DNA of 64,000 bases from Lautropia sp. (GCA_030530775.1 JAUMUG010000009.1:41220-105219); one strand, 5' to 3'. Positions 1 through 8,734 are shown, counted from the first letter of the stretch. Numbers and translations: made by a program. The notes: generated by a model not told the origin, from the letters alone.

Positions 1-357
1 ATCGACAAGGTGGATGCGCTGATGGCCAAACACGATCTGTCCGACGAACACGTGGTACTGCGTGTGACCGGCTGCCCCAACGGTTGTGGCCGTGCCATGT
101 TGGGCGAAATCGGTCTGGTCGGCAAGGCGGTCGGCCGCTACAACCTGCACGTCGGCGGCAACCGGGCCGGCACCCGCATACCGCGGCTGTTCAAGGAAAA
201 CATCGTCGAGGCCGAGATTCTCGACATCATGGACGGTTGGCTGGGCGACTGGGCCGCCAAGCGTCAGGATGGTGAAGGCTTTGGCGATTTCGCGATCCGC
301 ACAGGCATCGTCAAGCCGGTGCTCGATGCACCCCGGGATTTCTGGGCAACGGCCTGA
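1..357 (+). CDS. cysI: Sulfite reductase hemoprotein (beta subunit), C-terminal part
   Basis: The frame is open from base 1, so the window starts inside the gene and only the last 118 codons are present. The segment carries the siroheme/4Fe-4S ligand motif [10 protein letters not shown] at about residues 24-33 of the fragment. It then shows the [14 protein letters not shown] stretch typical of the C-terminal half of assimilatory sulfite reductases. The family reduces sulfite to sulfide with six electrons in cysteine synthesis, in the cytoplasm. A siroheme synthase follows 61 bp downstream on the same strand and would supply the cofactor, which supports the call. The choice of sulfite over nitrite reductase rests on the overall wording of the C-terminus. 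Confidence 0.9.
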   Translation: MDKVDALMAKHDLSDEHVVLRVTGCPNGCGRAMLGEIGLVGKAVGRYNLHVGGNRAGTRIPRLFKENIVEAEILDIMDGWLGDWAAKRQDGEGFGDFAIRTGIVKPVLDAPRDFWATA

Positions 358-418
358 CGGATCGGACCGGTCCCTGCGGCCGGTCCATTGTCTTTCCCCG
401 GATTGTCCATAGCACGCC

Positions 419-1555
419 ATGAAACACTACCCGATCTTTGCCCATCTGCACCAGCGCCCGGTGCTGCTGGTGGGCGCCGGCGAAGTAGCCGAGCGCAAGG
501 CCGAAAGCCTGCTGGCTGCCGGCGCGATACTGCACGTGGTGGCACTCGAGCTGTCACCCACCTTCCGGCAATGGCTGACGGAAGGCCGGATAAGCTGGCT
601 GGCACGGCATTTCGAGCCAGCCCAGCTGGACGGGGTGTTTCTGGTGGTGTCGGCCACCGGCCGGCCGGATGTGGATGCAGAAGTGTTCGGCGCCGCCGAA
701 GCTGCGGCCAAACTTTGCAATACCGTCGACCGGCAGGACATGTGCTCGTACATCGTACCTGCGCTGATCGATCGCAGTCCGGTACAGATCGCCATTTCCA
801 GTGCCGGCACCTCACCGGTACTGGCACGCCACTGGCGGCGGAAGATCGAGGCGATGATCCCGCAGCACATCGGGCTGCTGGCCGAGATCGCTGGCCGCTG
901 GCGGCCGAAGGTGCAACAGATGATCGGCAGCATGCGCGAACGTCGACGTTTCTGGGAAAGGCTGTTCGCCAGCCGCTTCGAACATCTGGTGGCCCGGGGC
1001 CAGCTCGGCCGGGCGGAGGCCGAACTGGCCCGGCAGCTGGCGGGCCATGCCGACGGCAAGGGGCAGATCAGTGTGGTCGGCGCCGGCCCCGGTGATGTCG
1101 GCCTGCTGACGCTGAATGCGCTGCGGGCGATGCAGGCCGCGGACATCGTGTTCTTCGATCCCCGGGTATCGGAGGCCATCCGCCGGCAGATCCGCAAGGA
1201 TGCCCACAAGGAGATACTCGATATCGGCGGTGCCGACCACGCCGCTCGGCAGGCCCGGGTACATCGCCGGATCATTCAGGCCGCGCTGCAGAATCAACGG
1301 GTCGTGGTGCTCAGGGGCGGCAGCGATCCTTTCCTGCTGGAGCGCAGTGCAGCACTGGCCCGGCTGGCTGACGGGGCGGGTGTGGATTTTACAGTGGTGC
1401 CGGGGGTATTCCCCGATCCGGTCGACGACCTGGTACGTCAGAGCCCGGCCGTGCCGCTCGTCACCTGGCCGGCATCGGACATCTCGACAGACCGTGACCC
1501 CAAGCATGTTTGCATTCAAGGTCAGGAACGTGACTTTGAGCACACTTGCATTTGA
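419..1555 (+). CDS. cysG: Siroheme synthase CysG-like, with degenerate truncated methyltransferase domain
   Basis: 378 aa against about 457 for enterobacterial CysG. Residues 1-205 are a good precorrin-2 dehydrogenase/sirohydrochlorin ferrochelatase: GAGEVAERKAESLL (19-32) binds NAD, and the residues equivalent to CysG Asp104 (CNTVDRQ) and Ser128 (AISSAGTSPVLAR) are kept at the same positions. From about residue 217 a uroporphyrinogen-III methyltransferase domain begins (VVGAGPGDVGLLTLNAL, then FFDPRVS). The GKRAG lysine motif is missing, the usual RLKGGDPFIFGRGGEE motif is altered to VLRGGSDPFLLERS, and the C-terminal half is absent. I infer that the dehydrogenase/chelatase works and the methyltransferase does not, so precorrin-2 must come from a separate enzyme. 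It probably forms an operon with cysI. Confidence 0.85.
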   Translation: MKHYPIFAHLHQRPVLLVGAGEVAERKAESLLAAGAILHVVALELSPTFRQWLTEGRISWLARHFEPAQLDGVFLVVSATGRPDVDAEVFGAAEAAAKLCNTVDRQDMCSYIVPALIDRSPVQIAISSAGTSPVLARHWRRKIEAMIPQHIGLLAEIAGRWRPKVQQMIGSMRERRRFWERLFASRFEHLVARGQLGRAEAELARQLAGHADGKGQISVVGAGPGDVGLLTLNALRAMQAADIVFFDPRVSEAIRRQIRKDAHKEILDIGGADHAARQARVHRRIIQAALQNQRVVVLRGGSDPFLLERSAALARLADGAGVDFTVVPGVFPDPVDDLVRQSPAVPLVTWPASDISTDRDPKHVCIQGQERDFEHTCI

Positions 1556-1639
1556 TGGCCGGATCATGACATGGGCCGTCGAACAACGGCAGACGACCAG
1601 AAATCCATTACCCCCCAGAAAAATTAGTAACAAACTTAT

Positions 1640-1645
1640 ATAATG
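1640..1645 (+). promoter_or_regulatory. Possible -10 element (TATAAT) upstream of the GMC oxidoreductase
   Basis: A perfect TATAAT lies 32 bp before the ATG at 1678, inside a short AT-rich stretch (1620-1650) in otherwise GC-rich DNA. I see no convincing -35 box 17 bp upstream, so this is only a candidate. Confidence 0.35.
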
Positions 1646-1677
1646 TCGGATGCTTTCACAGTCACAAAGCTCCGTAC

Positions 1678-3375
1678 ATGAATCTCGACCCGCACACCAT
1701 TGCTGATCAGGCAATCCTGGAAACCGATGTTCTGATCATCGGCGCCGGGCCTGCCGGCCTGTTTCTGGCTCAGGAAATGCTGAACACGCAGCACGATGTC
1801 ATTCTGCTCGAGGGCGGCGGCACTGAAGAAGACAACGCCACCCAGGATCTGAACGAGGGGATCCAGGAAGACACCGATGACATCTATCCGAACATCCGCT
1901 GGGCACACGACCGCCGCTTCGGAGGCACGTCGGTCCAGTGGGATGTGAAGATCAACAATCGCCAGAACGCCCACCTGGCCACTTTCGATCCGATCGATTT
2001 CAAGAAGCGTCCGTGGCTGCCCCACAGCGGCTGGCCGATCGATTACGACACCATCCACCCGTACTACATGCGGGCACTGGAAAAGTGGGAAACCGGCATC
2101 GATTCACTGGATCTGGCGCCCTGGATCAGCGATGAGCGCAAACCGCTGACATTCAAGGGTGACGAGCTCGAAACCAAGCTGTACATGACCGGCTCGAAGA
2201 ACCTGCTGACCGACGGCATCGGCTCACGTCTACGGGATGCGAAGAACGTCCGCGTGATCATGAAGTCCAACGCGATAGAGCTTCAGGCCAACGAAGGCGC
2301 CAGCAAAGTCGACACCGTGCAGGTGGCCTGCCTCGATGGCCGTCGCTTCAAGATCAAGGCTCGATTCGTGGTGCTGACCCAAGGTGCCTTCCAGGTGCCG
2401 CGCCTGCTGCTGGCTTCCGACAAAGTGGCCCAAAATGGGCTGGGCAACGATCGGGGACTGGTCGGCCGCTATCTGATGGACCGTCAGATCGTCAAGACCG
2501 GTACGCTGTTCCCATCCAATCCGATCTCGGCCTACGGTTTCTACGACCTGCAGCACCGGGGTCTGTCGCATGTGCTCGGCAAGCTGGCCATTCCCGCCTC
2601 GCGCCTGGAAGCCGACCACATCATGAACACCACCATCGTGCTGAACGCCCAACCCGGCATGTCGAAGGTGCGGGTGCTGCAGCGGATGTACGGTCGAGGC
2701 ACCACCTATCGTTCCGCTGGTTATCTGTCCTCGCGCAAGCTGATCCACGCGCTGCGCGAAAAACGCCTGCCGGACAACCTGCTGCGCCATCTCTACAACG
2801 TGGTGGCCGAGCTGGACGATATCGTCTACGTCAAGATCGCTCGTGCACCGTGGCTGAAGACTCCCTTCGACCGCGACAGCAACGGCTGGTATGCCGAACC
2901 CAACCGTGACAAGCTGTTCAATGTGATCGATCTCTATCAGATCCAGGAACAGTCGCCCGATCCGGACAACCGGATCGAGCTGAGCCACGAAGTGGACGCC
3001 ACCGGCATGCGCCTGCCCAAGGTGACGATGCGCTGGAACGATTTCGACATCCAGAGTGCCATCAAGGCACAGGACATCGTCGGCCACGCCATCGAAAGCT
3101 CCGGCTATGGCCGGATGCGCATCGAACGCCGCCATGGCATTCCACTGGTGACGCAGATGACTGCCCATCACCCGGCCGGCACCGCCCGGATGTCGGACGA
3201 CCCGGGCACCGGCGTGGTCGACGCGGACTGCAGGGTGCACGGCGTATCGAACCTGTACATCGGCTCCAGCGCCGTGTTCCCAACCGGAGGCTGCGCCCCC
3301 CCGACGCTGACCATCGTCGCGCTGGGCATGCGCATCGCCGATAAGGTGAAGGAGCGGCTGGCCAACGACGATTGA
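1678..3375 (+). CDS. GMC-family FAD-dependent oxidoreductase
   Basis: 565 aa. The N-terminal Rossmann FAD motif IIGAGPAGLFLAQ is at about residues 20-32, with the ribose-binding glutamate in ILLEGGG at about 45. The C-terminal GMC signature holds the HHPAGTARM motif with the active-site histidine near residue 498 and ends with PTGGCAPPTLTIVALGMR. GMC enzymes oxidise alcohols or sugars; the substrate cannot be read from sequence. There is no signal peptide and no adjacent cytochrome c or gamma subunit, so it does not look like a membrane gluconate-dehydrogenase complex. The gene stands alone on the plus strand after the cys genes and faces a minus-strand membrane protein. Confidence 0.82.
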   Translation: MNLDPHTIADQAILETDVLIIGAGPAGLFLAQEMLNTQHDVILLEGGGTEEDNATQDLNEGIQEDTDDIYPNIRWAHDRRFGGTSVQWDVKINNRQNAHLATFDPIDFKKRPWLPHSGWPIDYDTIHPYYMRALEKWETGIDSLDLAPWISDERKPLTFKGDELETKLYMTGSKNLLTDGIGSRLRDAKNVRVIMKSNAIELQANEGASKVDTVQVACLDGRRFKIKARFVVLTQGAFQVPRLLLASDKVAQNGLGNDRGLVGRYLMDRQIVKTGTLFPSNPISAYGFYDLQHRGLSHVLGKLAIPASRLEADHIMNTTIVLNAQPGMSKVRVLQRMYGRGTTYRSAGYLSSRKLIHALREKRLPDNLLRHLYNVVAELDDIVYVKIARAPWLKTPFDRDSNGWYAEPNRDKLFNVIDLYQIQEQSPDPDNRIELSHEVDATGMRLPKVTMRWNDFDIQSAIKAQDIVGHAIESSGYGRMRIERRHGIPLVTQMTAHHPAGTARMSDDPGTGVVDADCRVHGVSNLYIGSSAVFPTGGCAPPTLTIVALGMRIADKVKERLANDD

Positions 3376-3619
3376 CCCCGCCCGGAGCCCCAGGGAGCCC
3401 GAGCCCTGGCGAGGATATCGCAAGGACGCAGGCCGGAGCTGGCGGCATACCCATCCCATGCCCGCCGGCTGCTCCGTTGCCTGCCGTTCCGCAACCCCAC
3501 GCCGCGGTCCGGGCTCCTTGGCAGGCGGACCTCATGGCTCCGCCCGTGAGCCATTGCTTTGCCGAACGCCGCCGGAAAGTGCTGGCCGCTTCGGCCGACG
3601 TCGGCCTGCCGGTCCAACC

Positions 3620-4420
3620 TTACTGGTGAGCCCTTCCGCCCGTGCTCCCGGCCCCGGCATCGCCCTGGCTCCCGGCCGTGGAATCATCCCTGCCGGTAAT
3701 CTCCATCCCGGCCCCGCCCTTGGCGTCGTCCCTGCTTCTGGTCTCCGTCCCGGCCCCGGAATCGGCTTCGGCCCCGGAATCGGCTTCGGCCCCGGAAGCG
3801 CTCCCGATCCCGTCCTCGACACCGACCGTGCCCTCCTCCATCGCCTCCTTCAACTCATCCAGGAGCGGCTCGACGGCCTCCTGGGCCCGTCCAGCCTGCT
3901 CCGGATTCCCGGTCCCATTGCCAGCGGCCAAATCGAGCAGCAGATCCCGTGTCTTCAGCGGGTCCCTGACCTGCAGCGCGATGATGTATTTCTGCTTCTG
4001 CTGATAAATCGCCAGGTTCGCACCATCGACCGCATCGACGAAGTAGCGGTTGCCCTTGGACGAAAACCAACCGGAAGACAGCCCCGGCACGCCGATGGCA
4101 TTGGTCCGGATGCCGAAATCGATGCCATCTCCTGGCGCAAATTCATAAATGCCCTTGATATCGGACAGAGGTGTTTCCGAGGAATAGAAAGAGCTGTGAA
4201 TCCGCAGCATACCGTCGCTCACCTCGATCGAGCGCCGCTGCATGGCGATCATCGGCGCCGATACCAGCACCCAGACCAGCACCAGCCCGATCGCCGCAGC
4301 CGGCTTCTTCAGCGACGCCCTGATGCCCTTCGGCGACGAAAAGCAAATGACGACAGTCAGTACCAGCCCGATGCCCGCATACAGCAGGTACGGTTCAAAA
4401 CCCAGTTCGATCAATTCCAT
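3620..4420 (-). CDS. Membrane protein with bacterial PH-like domain and repetitive Gly/Ala/Asp tail
   Basis: 266 aa. Two hydrophobic helices (about residues 12-28 and 43-59) are followed by a soluble domain (about 65-190). That domain reads like the PH-type fold found in small bacterial membrane proteins (SIEVSDGMLRI, then NRYFVDAVDGANLAIYQQKQKYIIAL). The last 60 residues are low-complexity and rich in Gly, Ala, Asp, Ser and Glu. They include a tandem repeat (GAEADS twice) encoded by an 18-bp DNA repeat at 3752-3796. Function is unknown; the PH assignment rests on pattern only. It stands alone, and the DNA on either side is non-coding. Confidence 0.6.
   Translation of the reverse strand: MELIELGFEPYLLYAGIGLVLTVVICFSSPKGIRASLKKPAAAIGLVLVWVLVSAPMIAMQRRSIEVSDGMLRIHSSFYSSETPLSDIKGIYEFAPGDGIDFGIRTNAIGVPGLSSGWFSSKGNRYFVDAVDGANLAIYQQKQKYIIALQVRDPLKTRDLLLDLAAGNGTGNPEQAGRAQEAVEPLLDELKEAMEEGTVGVEDGIGSASGAEADSGAEADSGAGTETRSRDDAKGGAGMEITGRDDSTAGSQGDAGAGSTGGRAHQ
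3752..3796. repeat. 18-bp tandem repeat, about 2.5 copies, inside a coding region
   Basis: The unit GGCCCCGGAATCGGCTTC occurs at 3752-3769 and 3770-3787, with a partial third copy to 3796. It is in frame with the minus-strand membrane protein and encodes repeated GAEADS. More degenerate copies of the same CCCGG-rich text extend back to about 3640. Confidence 0.8.
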
Positions 4421-4939
4421 CCGTCATGCTTCCGTCATCCCCTGCCCGCGCGTCGGCACCGTGCCGCGCACCCGGCGCCGAAGGACCACACTATACCCGT
4501 CTCCGGGCCATCGCCCCACAAGACCATGGAAATCAATCTTTTCCGATCCAGGCTCACGCTATCGACCGGTGTCAGCCTGGGTGCATCGGTCCGCTGGCGA
4601 TGACGCTGCCGGGACCGGCCAGCAGGGAACGGTAGCATTCATCCTGAATTGCATCCGGACCAAACGATCTGCCGGCTGAACATACCGGCAATGCACTGTG
4701 CCGTTGATGAGAGCAGCCCTCCGGCTGCGGTAAGATGATGAGCTTTGGCTACCAGGACGACTGGAGCGGCTCGAGCCGCGGGATTCCCATGGCACGTCGC
4801 AGAAAGCGCGACAGCGAAAATAGCGCAGGCCCTCGAGCGCTCGCATCCGCCCACCGATCGCCACCGCCATGTCCCGTGGTACGTGTGAACCTGCGGACGG
4901 CGGCACACAGGCCCACCTCCGACCGTATCCTTTTTCATC
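4421..4939. other. Non-coding interval upstream of the TRAP operon
   Basis: No reading frame here has convincing protein character. A perfect 14-bp palindrome GCGGCTCGAGCCGC lies at 4766-4779, 160 bp before the TRAP genes; it may be chance at this GC content. No clear sigma70 promoter was recognised. Confidence 0.5.
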
Positions 4940-5506
4940 ATGTCACCACCGCCGGACTCACCCGACACCTTTGCCGACAATACGCCGACGCGCATCCCGC
5001 TGAAGATCGAAGACTGGCTGACCGCCATCATCATGGCGCTGCTGGCCTCGATCACCTTCATCAATGTGGTGGTCCGCTATTTCACCAGCGCCTCCTTTGC
5101 CTGGACCGAGGAAATCTCGGTCTTTCTGATGGTGGTGCTGACCATGGTGGCCGGCTCGGCCGCCTTCGCCCGCAAACGCCACGTCCATATCGAGCTGCTG
5201 GCCCGACGAGGTCCGACATGGTGGCAGAAAGGCACAGCCCGCTTCGCCACTGCGATGGTGATCGTGCTGTTCGGCATGATGACGGCCACCGGCACGATGA
5301 TGGTCTGGGACGCCTATGAATTCGGCGAGACCTCGCCGGGCATCGGAGTGCCGCAATGGTGGTACACCATTTGGCTGCCGATCGTATCGGCCATCATCAC
5401 CCTGCGGGCAACCGGTCTCTACATTCGCCAGTGCCGCCGGCCGGGCATCGAATCGAAACAGCATCCCGCCACAGCCGTACAGGAAACGGAGCAGTCGACA
5501 CCATGA
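4940..5506 (+). CDS. dctQ: TRAP transporter small permease (DctQ family)
   Basis: 188 aa with four hydrophobic segments, the first being LTAIIMALLASITFINVVVRYF at about 28-49. The region after it (FAWTEEISVFLMVVLTMVAGSAAFARKRHVHIELL) matches the DctQ core, in which the membrane helix is followed by the conserved R..HV.I motif. DctQ is the small membrane subunit of sodium-driven TRAP importers and joins DctM in the inner membrane. The stop overlaps the large-permease ATG by 4 bp (ATGA), so translation is coupled. No clear Shine-Dalgarno precedes 4940. The start was chosen because the protein begins like relatives just ahead of the first helix. Confidence 0.88.
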   Translation: MSPPPDSPDTFADNTPTRIPLKIEDWLTAIIMALLASITFINVVVRYFTSASFAWTEEISVFLMVVLTMVAGSAAFARKRHVHIELLARRGPTWWQKGTARFATAMVIVLFGMMTATGTMMVWDAYEFGETSPGIGVPQWWYTIWLPIVSAIITLRATGLYIRQCRRPGIESKQHPATAVQETEQSTP

Positions 5507-6801
5507 TCGTCCTGCTCCTTTTCGCCATTTTCTTTGTGATGATGCTGATGGGTGTGTCCATCGGCATCGCGCTCGGCCTGGCCGGCTCGCTGGCCATTGC
5601 TCTGGCCGACCCCGAAGCGCCCTGGTTCGGTCTGATGGCCGTACCCCAGAATTTCTATGCCGGGCTCAGCAAGTATCCGCTGCTGGCCATCCCCATGTTC
5701 GTACTGGTCGGCTCCATCTTCGATCGCTCGGGGGTGGCGGCACGGCTGGTCAACTTCGCCACAGCCATCGCCGGCCGGGGCCCCGGCATGCTGCCGCTGA
5801 TCACAGTCGTGGTCGCCATGCTCATGGGCGGCATTTCCGGCTCGGGTCCGGCCAGTGCCGCTGCCATCGGTGGCGTGATGATCGCCGCGATGAGCCGGGC
5901 CGGTTATCCCGGGGCCTTTTCGGCCACGGTGGTCGGTGCCTCGGCGGCCATCGATATCCTGATTCCGCCTTCGGTGGCCTTCATCGTCTATTCGGTGCTG
6001 GTGCCCGGCGCACCGGTGCCGGCATTGTTCTCCGCCGGTATCACACCCGGTCTGCTGGCCGGTCTGGCGCTGATCCTGCCCGCCGTCTGGCTGGCACGCC
6101 GCCACGGCATGGGCCGGCAGGAGGCCAGCCTGCCCCGCCCTCCCTTCTGGCGCAGCCTGCGCGAGGCCAGCTGGGGGCTGGCGGCACCGGTACTGATTCT
6201 GGGTGGCATGCGCGCCGGTTGGTTCACCCCCACCGAAGCTGCCGTGGTGGCGGTGTTTTATGGTCTGTTCGTCGGCATGGTGGTCTATCGCACCATCAAG
6301 CCGCAGCATCTGCCCCGTATCCTGCGCGAAGCGGGCGAGCTGTCGGCGGTGATCCTGATGGTGGTCTCACTCGCCGGCATCTTTTCCTATGCGCTGTCGA
6401 CCATGGGCGCCATCGATCCGATCACGCAGGCCATCGTCGACTCGGGGCTCGGCGAAACCAGCATATTGATCCTGCTGATGCTGATGTTGATCTTCGTCGG
6501 CATGTTCCTCGATGGCATCTCGGTCATCCTGATCTTCGTACCGCTGCTGTGGCCGGTCATCGAGCATTATCAGTGGAATCCCGTTTGGTTCGGCGTGCTG
6601 CTGACCATCAACGTGGCACTCGGCCAGTTCACCCCTCCTCTGGCGGTCAATCTGATGGTGTCCTGCCGGATCGCCCGGGTCGACATATCCGATACGCTGC
6701 GCTGGGTATGGCCGCTGCTGCTGGCCATGTTCGTACTGATGCTGAGCATCATCGTCTGGCCCGATCTGGCGCTGTGGCTGCCCAGACGGCTCGGCTACTG
6801 A
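5503..6801 (+). CDS. dctM: TRAP transporter large permease (DctM family)
   Basis: 432 aa and hydrophobic throughout, as expected for the 12-helix large subunit (family about 425-430). It starts at the ATG overlapping the dctQ stop. The frame is open well upstream, but that stretch lies inside dctQ and is not homologous. Family landmarks include MGVSIGIALGLAG near the start, the GGISGSGPASAAAIGGVMI stretch, and the GMFLDGISVILIFVPLLWPV stretch near residue 330. It carries out Na+-coupled solute movement together with DctQ and the periplasmic binding protein encoded next. The substrate is unknown; typical TRAP ligands are organic acids. Confidence 0.9.
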   Translation: MIVLLLFAIFFVMMLMGVSIGIALGLAGSLAIALADPEAPWFGLMAVPQNFYAGLSKYPLLAIPMFVLVGSIFDRSGVAARLVNFATAIAGRGPGMLPLITVVVAMLMGGISGSGPASAAAIGGVMIAAMSRAGYPGAFSATVVGASAAIDILIPPSVAFIVYSVLVPGAPVPALFSAGITPGLLAGLALILPAVWLARRHGMGRQEASLPRPPFWRSLREASWGLAAPVLILGGMRAGWFTPTEAAVVAVFYGLFVGMVVYRTIKPQHLPRILREAGELSAVILMVVSLAGIFSYALSTMGAIDPITQAIVDSGLGETSILILLMLMLIFVGMFLDGISVILIFVPLLWPVIEHYQWNPVWFGVLLTINVALGQFTPPLAVNLMVSCRIARVDISDTLRWVWPLLLAMFVLMLSIIVWPDLALWLPRRLGY

Positions 6802-6893
6802 CATTTCGCAGATTTTTCGAACGTCTCGCGTCTCACGTCCGGCACGTTTTCCGTCCCTTCCTCATCGATCGACACCCACATCCTGGAGAAACC

Positions 6894-7943
6894 ATGAATC
6901 TTCGTCGTCGCACCCTGGCCACCATTGCAACGGCCAGTGCCCTGGCCCTTGCCTGCACCACACTGCCGCAAACCGTGCTGGCCCAGCCCAAGTACAAATC
7001 CGAATACAAGATGTCACTGGTGCTGGGTACGGCCTTTCCGTGGGGCAAGGGCGGCGAGATCTGGGCCAAGCTGGTTCGTGAACGAACCGACGGCCGCATC
7101 GACATCAAGCTCTATCCGGGTGCGTCATTGCTGCAGGGCGACCAGACCCGCGAGTTCAGTGCGCTGCGTCAGGGCGTGATCGATATCGCCGTCGGTTCCA
7201 CCATCAATTGGTCGCCGCAGATCAAGCAACTCAATCTGTTCTCGCTGCCCTTCCTGCTGCCCGATCATGCCGCCATCGATGCACTGACCCAGGGCGACGT
7301 GGGCAAGGAACTATTCTCCATCCTCGACAAAGCCGGTGTCGTACCGCTGGCCTGGGGAGAAAACGGCTTCCGCGAAGTCTCTAATTCCAAGCATCCGATC
7401 AAGACACCGGCCGATCTGAAGGGCCTGAAGGTCCGTGTCGTCGGCTCACCGCTCTATCTGGAAACCTTCTCGGCCCTGGGCGCCAACCCGACCCAGATGA
7501 GCTGGGCCGATGCGCAGCCGGCCATGGCCAGTGGCGCCGTCGACGGTCAGGAGAACCCGCTGTCGGTCTATATGGCGGCCAAGCTGCAGACCCTCGGCCA
7601 GAAATATCTGACACTATGGGGCTATGTGGCCGACCCGCTGATCTTCGTCGTCAACAAGCGCGTATGGGCCTCATGGACGCCCGAGGACCAGGCCATCGTC
7701 CGCCAAGCCGCCATCGATGCGGCCCGAGAGCAGATCGCCATCGCCCGTGAGGGGTTGACCGAAGCCGATCAGCCGCTGGTCAAGGAACTGACCGACATGG
7801 GTGTCACCGTCACCAAGCTGGCGCCGGCCGAACGCGAGGCCTTCGTCACGGCCACCAAGCCGGTGTTCGACAAATGGAAAGCGCAAATCGGCCCCGATCT
7901 GGTCGACGCAGCCCAGGCCGCCATCGCCAGACGCCGGCAGTGA
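6894..7943 (+). CDS. dctP: TRAP transporter substrate-binding protein (DctP family)
   Basis: 349 aa. The ATG at 6894 is preceded by GGAGAA at 6885-6890 and starts a signal peptide (MNLRRRTLATIATASALALA, cleavage near VLAQP). The open frame runs far upstream through dctM but is not coding there. The mature protein shows the DctP layout: ISVGSTINWSPQI-type ligand-lobe text, the conserved GLKVRV..SPLYLETFSALGANP arginine region, and SWADAQPAMASGAVDGQENP, in which the family selects solute. It is the periplasmic ligand-capture subunit of the operon and the last gene before a hairpin at 7953-7982. The ligand cannot be assigned from sequence. Confidence 0.9.
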   Translation: MNLRRRTLATIATASALALACTTLPQTVLAQPKYKSEYKMSLVLGTAFPWGKGGEIWAKLVRERTDGRIDIKLYPGASLLQGDQTREFSALRQGVIDIAVGSTINWSPQIKQLNLFSLPFLLPDHAAIDALTQGDVGKELFSILDKAGVVPLAWGENGFREVSNSKHPIKTPADLKGLKVRVVGSPLYLETFSALGANPTQMSWADAQPAMASGAVDGQENPLSVYMAAKLQTLGQKYLTLWGYVADPLIFVVNKRVWASWTPEDQAIVRQAAIDAAREQIAIAREGLTEADQPLVKELTDMGVTVTKLAPAEREAFVTATKPVFDKWKAQIGPDLVDAAQAAIARRRQ

Positions 7944-7952
7944 TTCCTGATG

Positions 7953-7982
7953 CCCGGACACGCTGCCGCAGGTGTGTCCGGG
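7953..7982 (+). terminator. Hairpin after the TRAP operon
   Basis: Perfect 9-bp stem CCCGGACAC / GTGTCCGGG with a 12-nt loop, 10 bp after the dctP stop. There is no T-run, so it may be factor-dependent or a 3'-end stabiliser. Confidence 0.5.
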
Positions 7983-8077
7983 GCGCATGTCGACCAGCGG
8001 CGGATCAGTCGAGGGCTGCTCGGCCAGACCACACGCGCGCCACACCGTTCTTCGCGGTTTCGGGCCCGGACTCCGGC

Positions 8078-8491
8078 TCAGTCGCGATCCCGATCGTAGG
8101 CCAGATCATCGTCACCACGACGACCCGCACGGTCATGATCGTCACGGTCCTCATCCCGATGGTCACGATCCTCGTTCTGCTCGGAAGACCACCAGGCGCC
8201 GCCCGAATCGCGATCCGCATGCTCGTCATCGCGGTTGGAATCCCGGTCATGATCGCGCTCGTCGTCGCTGTGCCGACCATCGGCATACTGCGCCTGCGCC
8301 ACCACGGTGCCGCGCATCGCATCACCACCTTGCCGTACCGCGGTCGTCCCGGAAACCGCCATCGCCTGCCCAGTGCCGGCCGCCAACGATACGGCGAAGG
8401 CCGGCAGCAAGAACAGCCGGCTGGTTCTCAGAATCCGGTCTCGGGCCAACAACATCGATAACTGGGCCAGCTGCGACTTCCTGTCATGCAT
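8078..8491 (-). CDS. Small secreted Asp/Arg/His-rich protein
   Basis: 137 aa, not recognised. The start at 8491 is supported by GGAGAG about 9 bp upstream. An N-terminal segment with basic residues and a hydrophobic core (SRLFLLPAFAVSLAAGTGQAMA) ends in an Ala-x-Ala-like cleavage site near residue 45, indicating export. The remainder is low-complexity: repeated DRD, DDH, RDED and HDRD runs and almost no hydrophobic residues. Such a chain would be disordered and might bind divalent metals, but that is inference. It is transcribed toward the TRAP operon and ends 134 bp from dctP. It might alternatively be a cell-envelope structural peptide. Confidence 0.55.
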   Translation of the reverse strand: MHDRKSQLAQLSMLLARDRILRTSRLFLLPAFAVSLAAGTGQAMAVSGTTAVRQGGDAMRGTVVAQAQYADGRHSDDERDHDRDSNRDDEHADRDSGGAWWSSEQNEDRDHRDEDRDDHDRAGRRGDDDLAYDRDRD

Positions 8492-8668
8492 GCGCGTGTC
8501 TCTCCAATGGTCATGAGTGTCCTTGGTAGACGATAACCGCTTGAAAATCCATGCGTGCAAATGCCGACACCAGGCTGCGGGATATCACGATCGATACGGT
8601 CCGAAAACCGACCATGCCCCGATTTTCATGAGCTTTCTGGCTTTCTGAGGTGAGAGATATACAGTGCT

Positions 8669-8708
8669 TAGTAAATATTAGTGACAAGTATTAGCATATA
8701 GTTACTAT
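8669..8708 (+). promoter_or_regulatory. Promoter and possible operator of the ABC exporter operon
   Basis: An AT-rich island (8650-8725) in GC-rich DNA. Candidate -35 GTGACA (8681-8686) and -10 TACTAT (8703-8708) are separated by 16 bp, 26 bp before the ATG. An inverted pair TAGTAA (8669-8674) / TTACTA (8702-8707) flanks the promoter and overlaps the -10, as an operator might. Confidence 0.5.
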
Positions 8709-8734
8709 TTAGAGCTTTTCACTTAATCCTCTTC

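Noticed and set aside
4766..4779. 14-bp perfect palindrome GCGGCTCGAGCCGC as an operator
   Set aside because: It is made mostly of common GC words, far from the TRAP start and without a nearby promoter; chance cannot be excluded.
5316..6893. Large in-frame extension upstream of the TRAP binding protein
   Set aside because: The 875-codon frame runs through dctM in another frame. The real start is the ATG at 6894 with a ribosome site and signal peptide.
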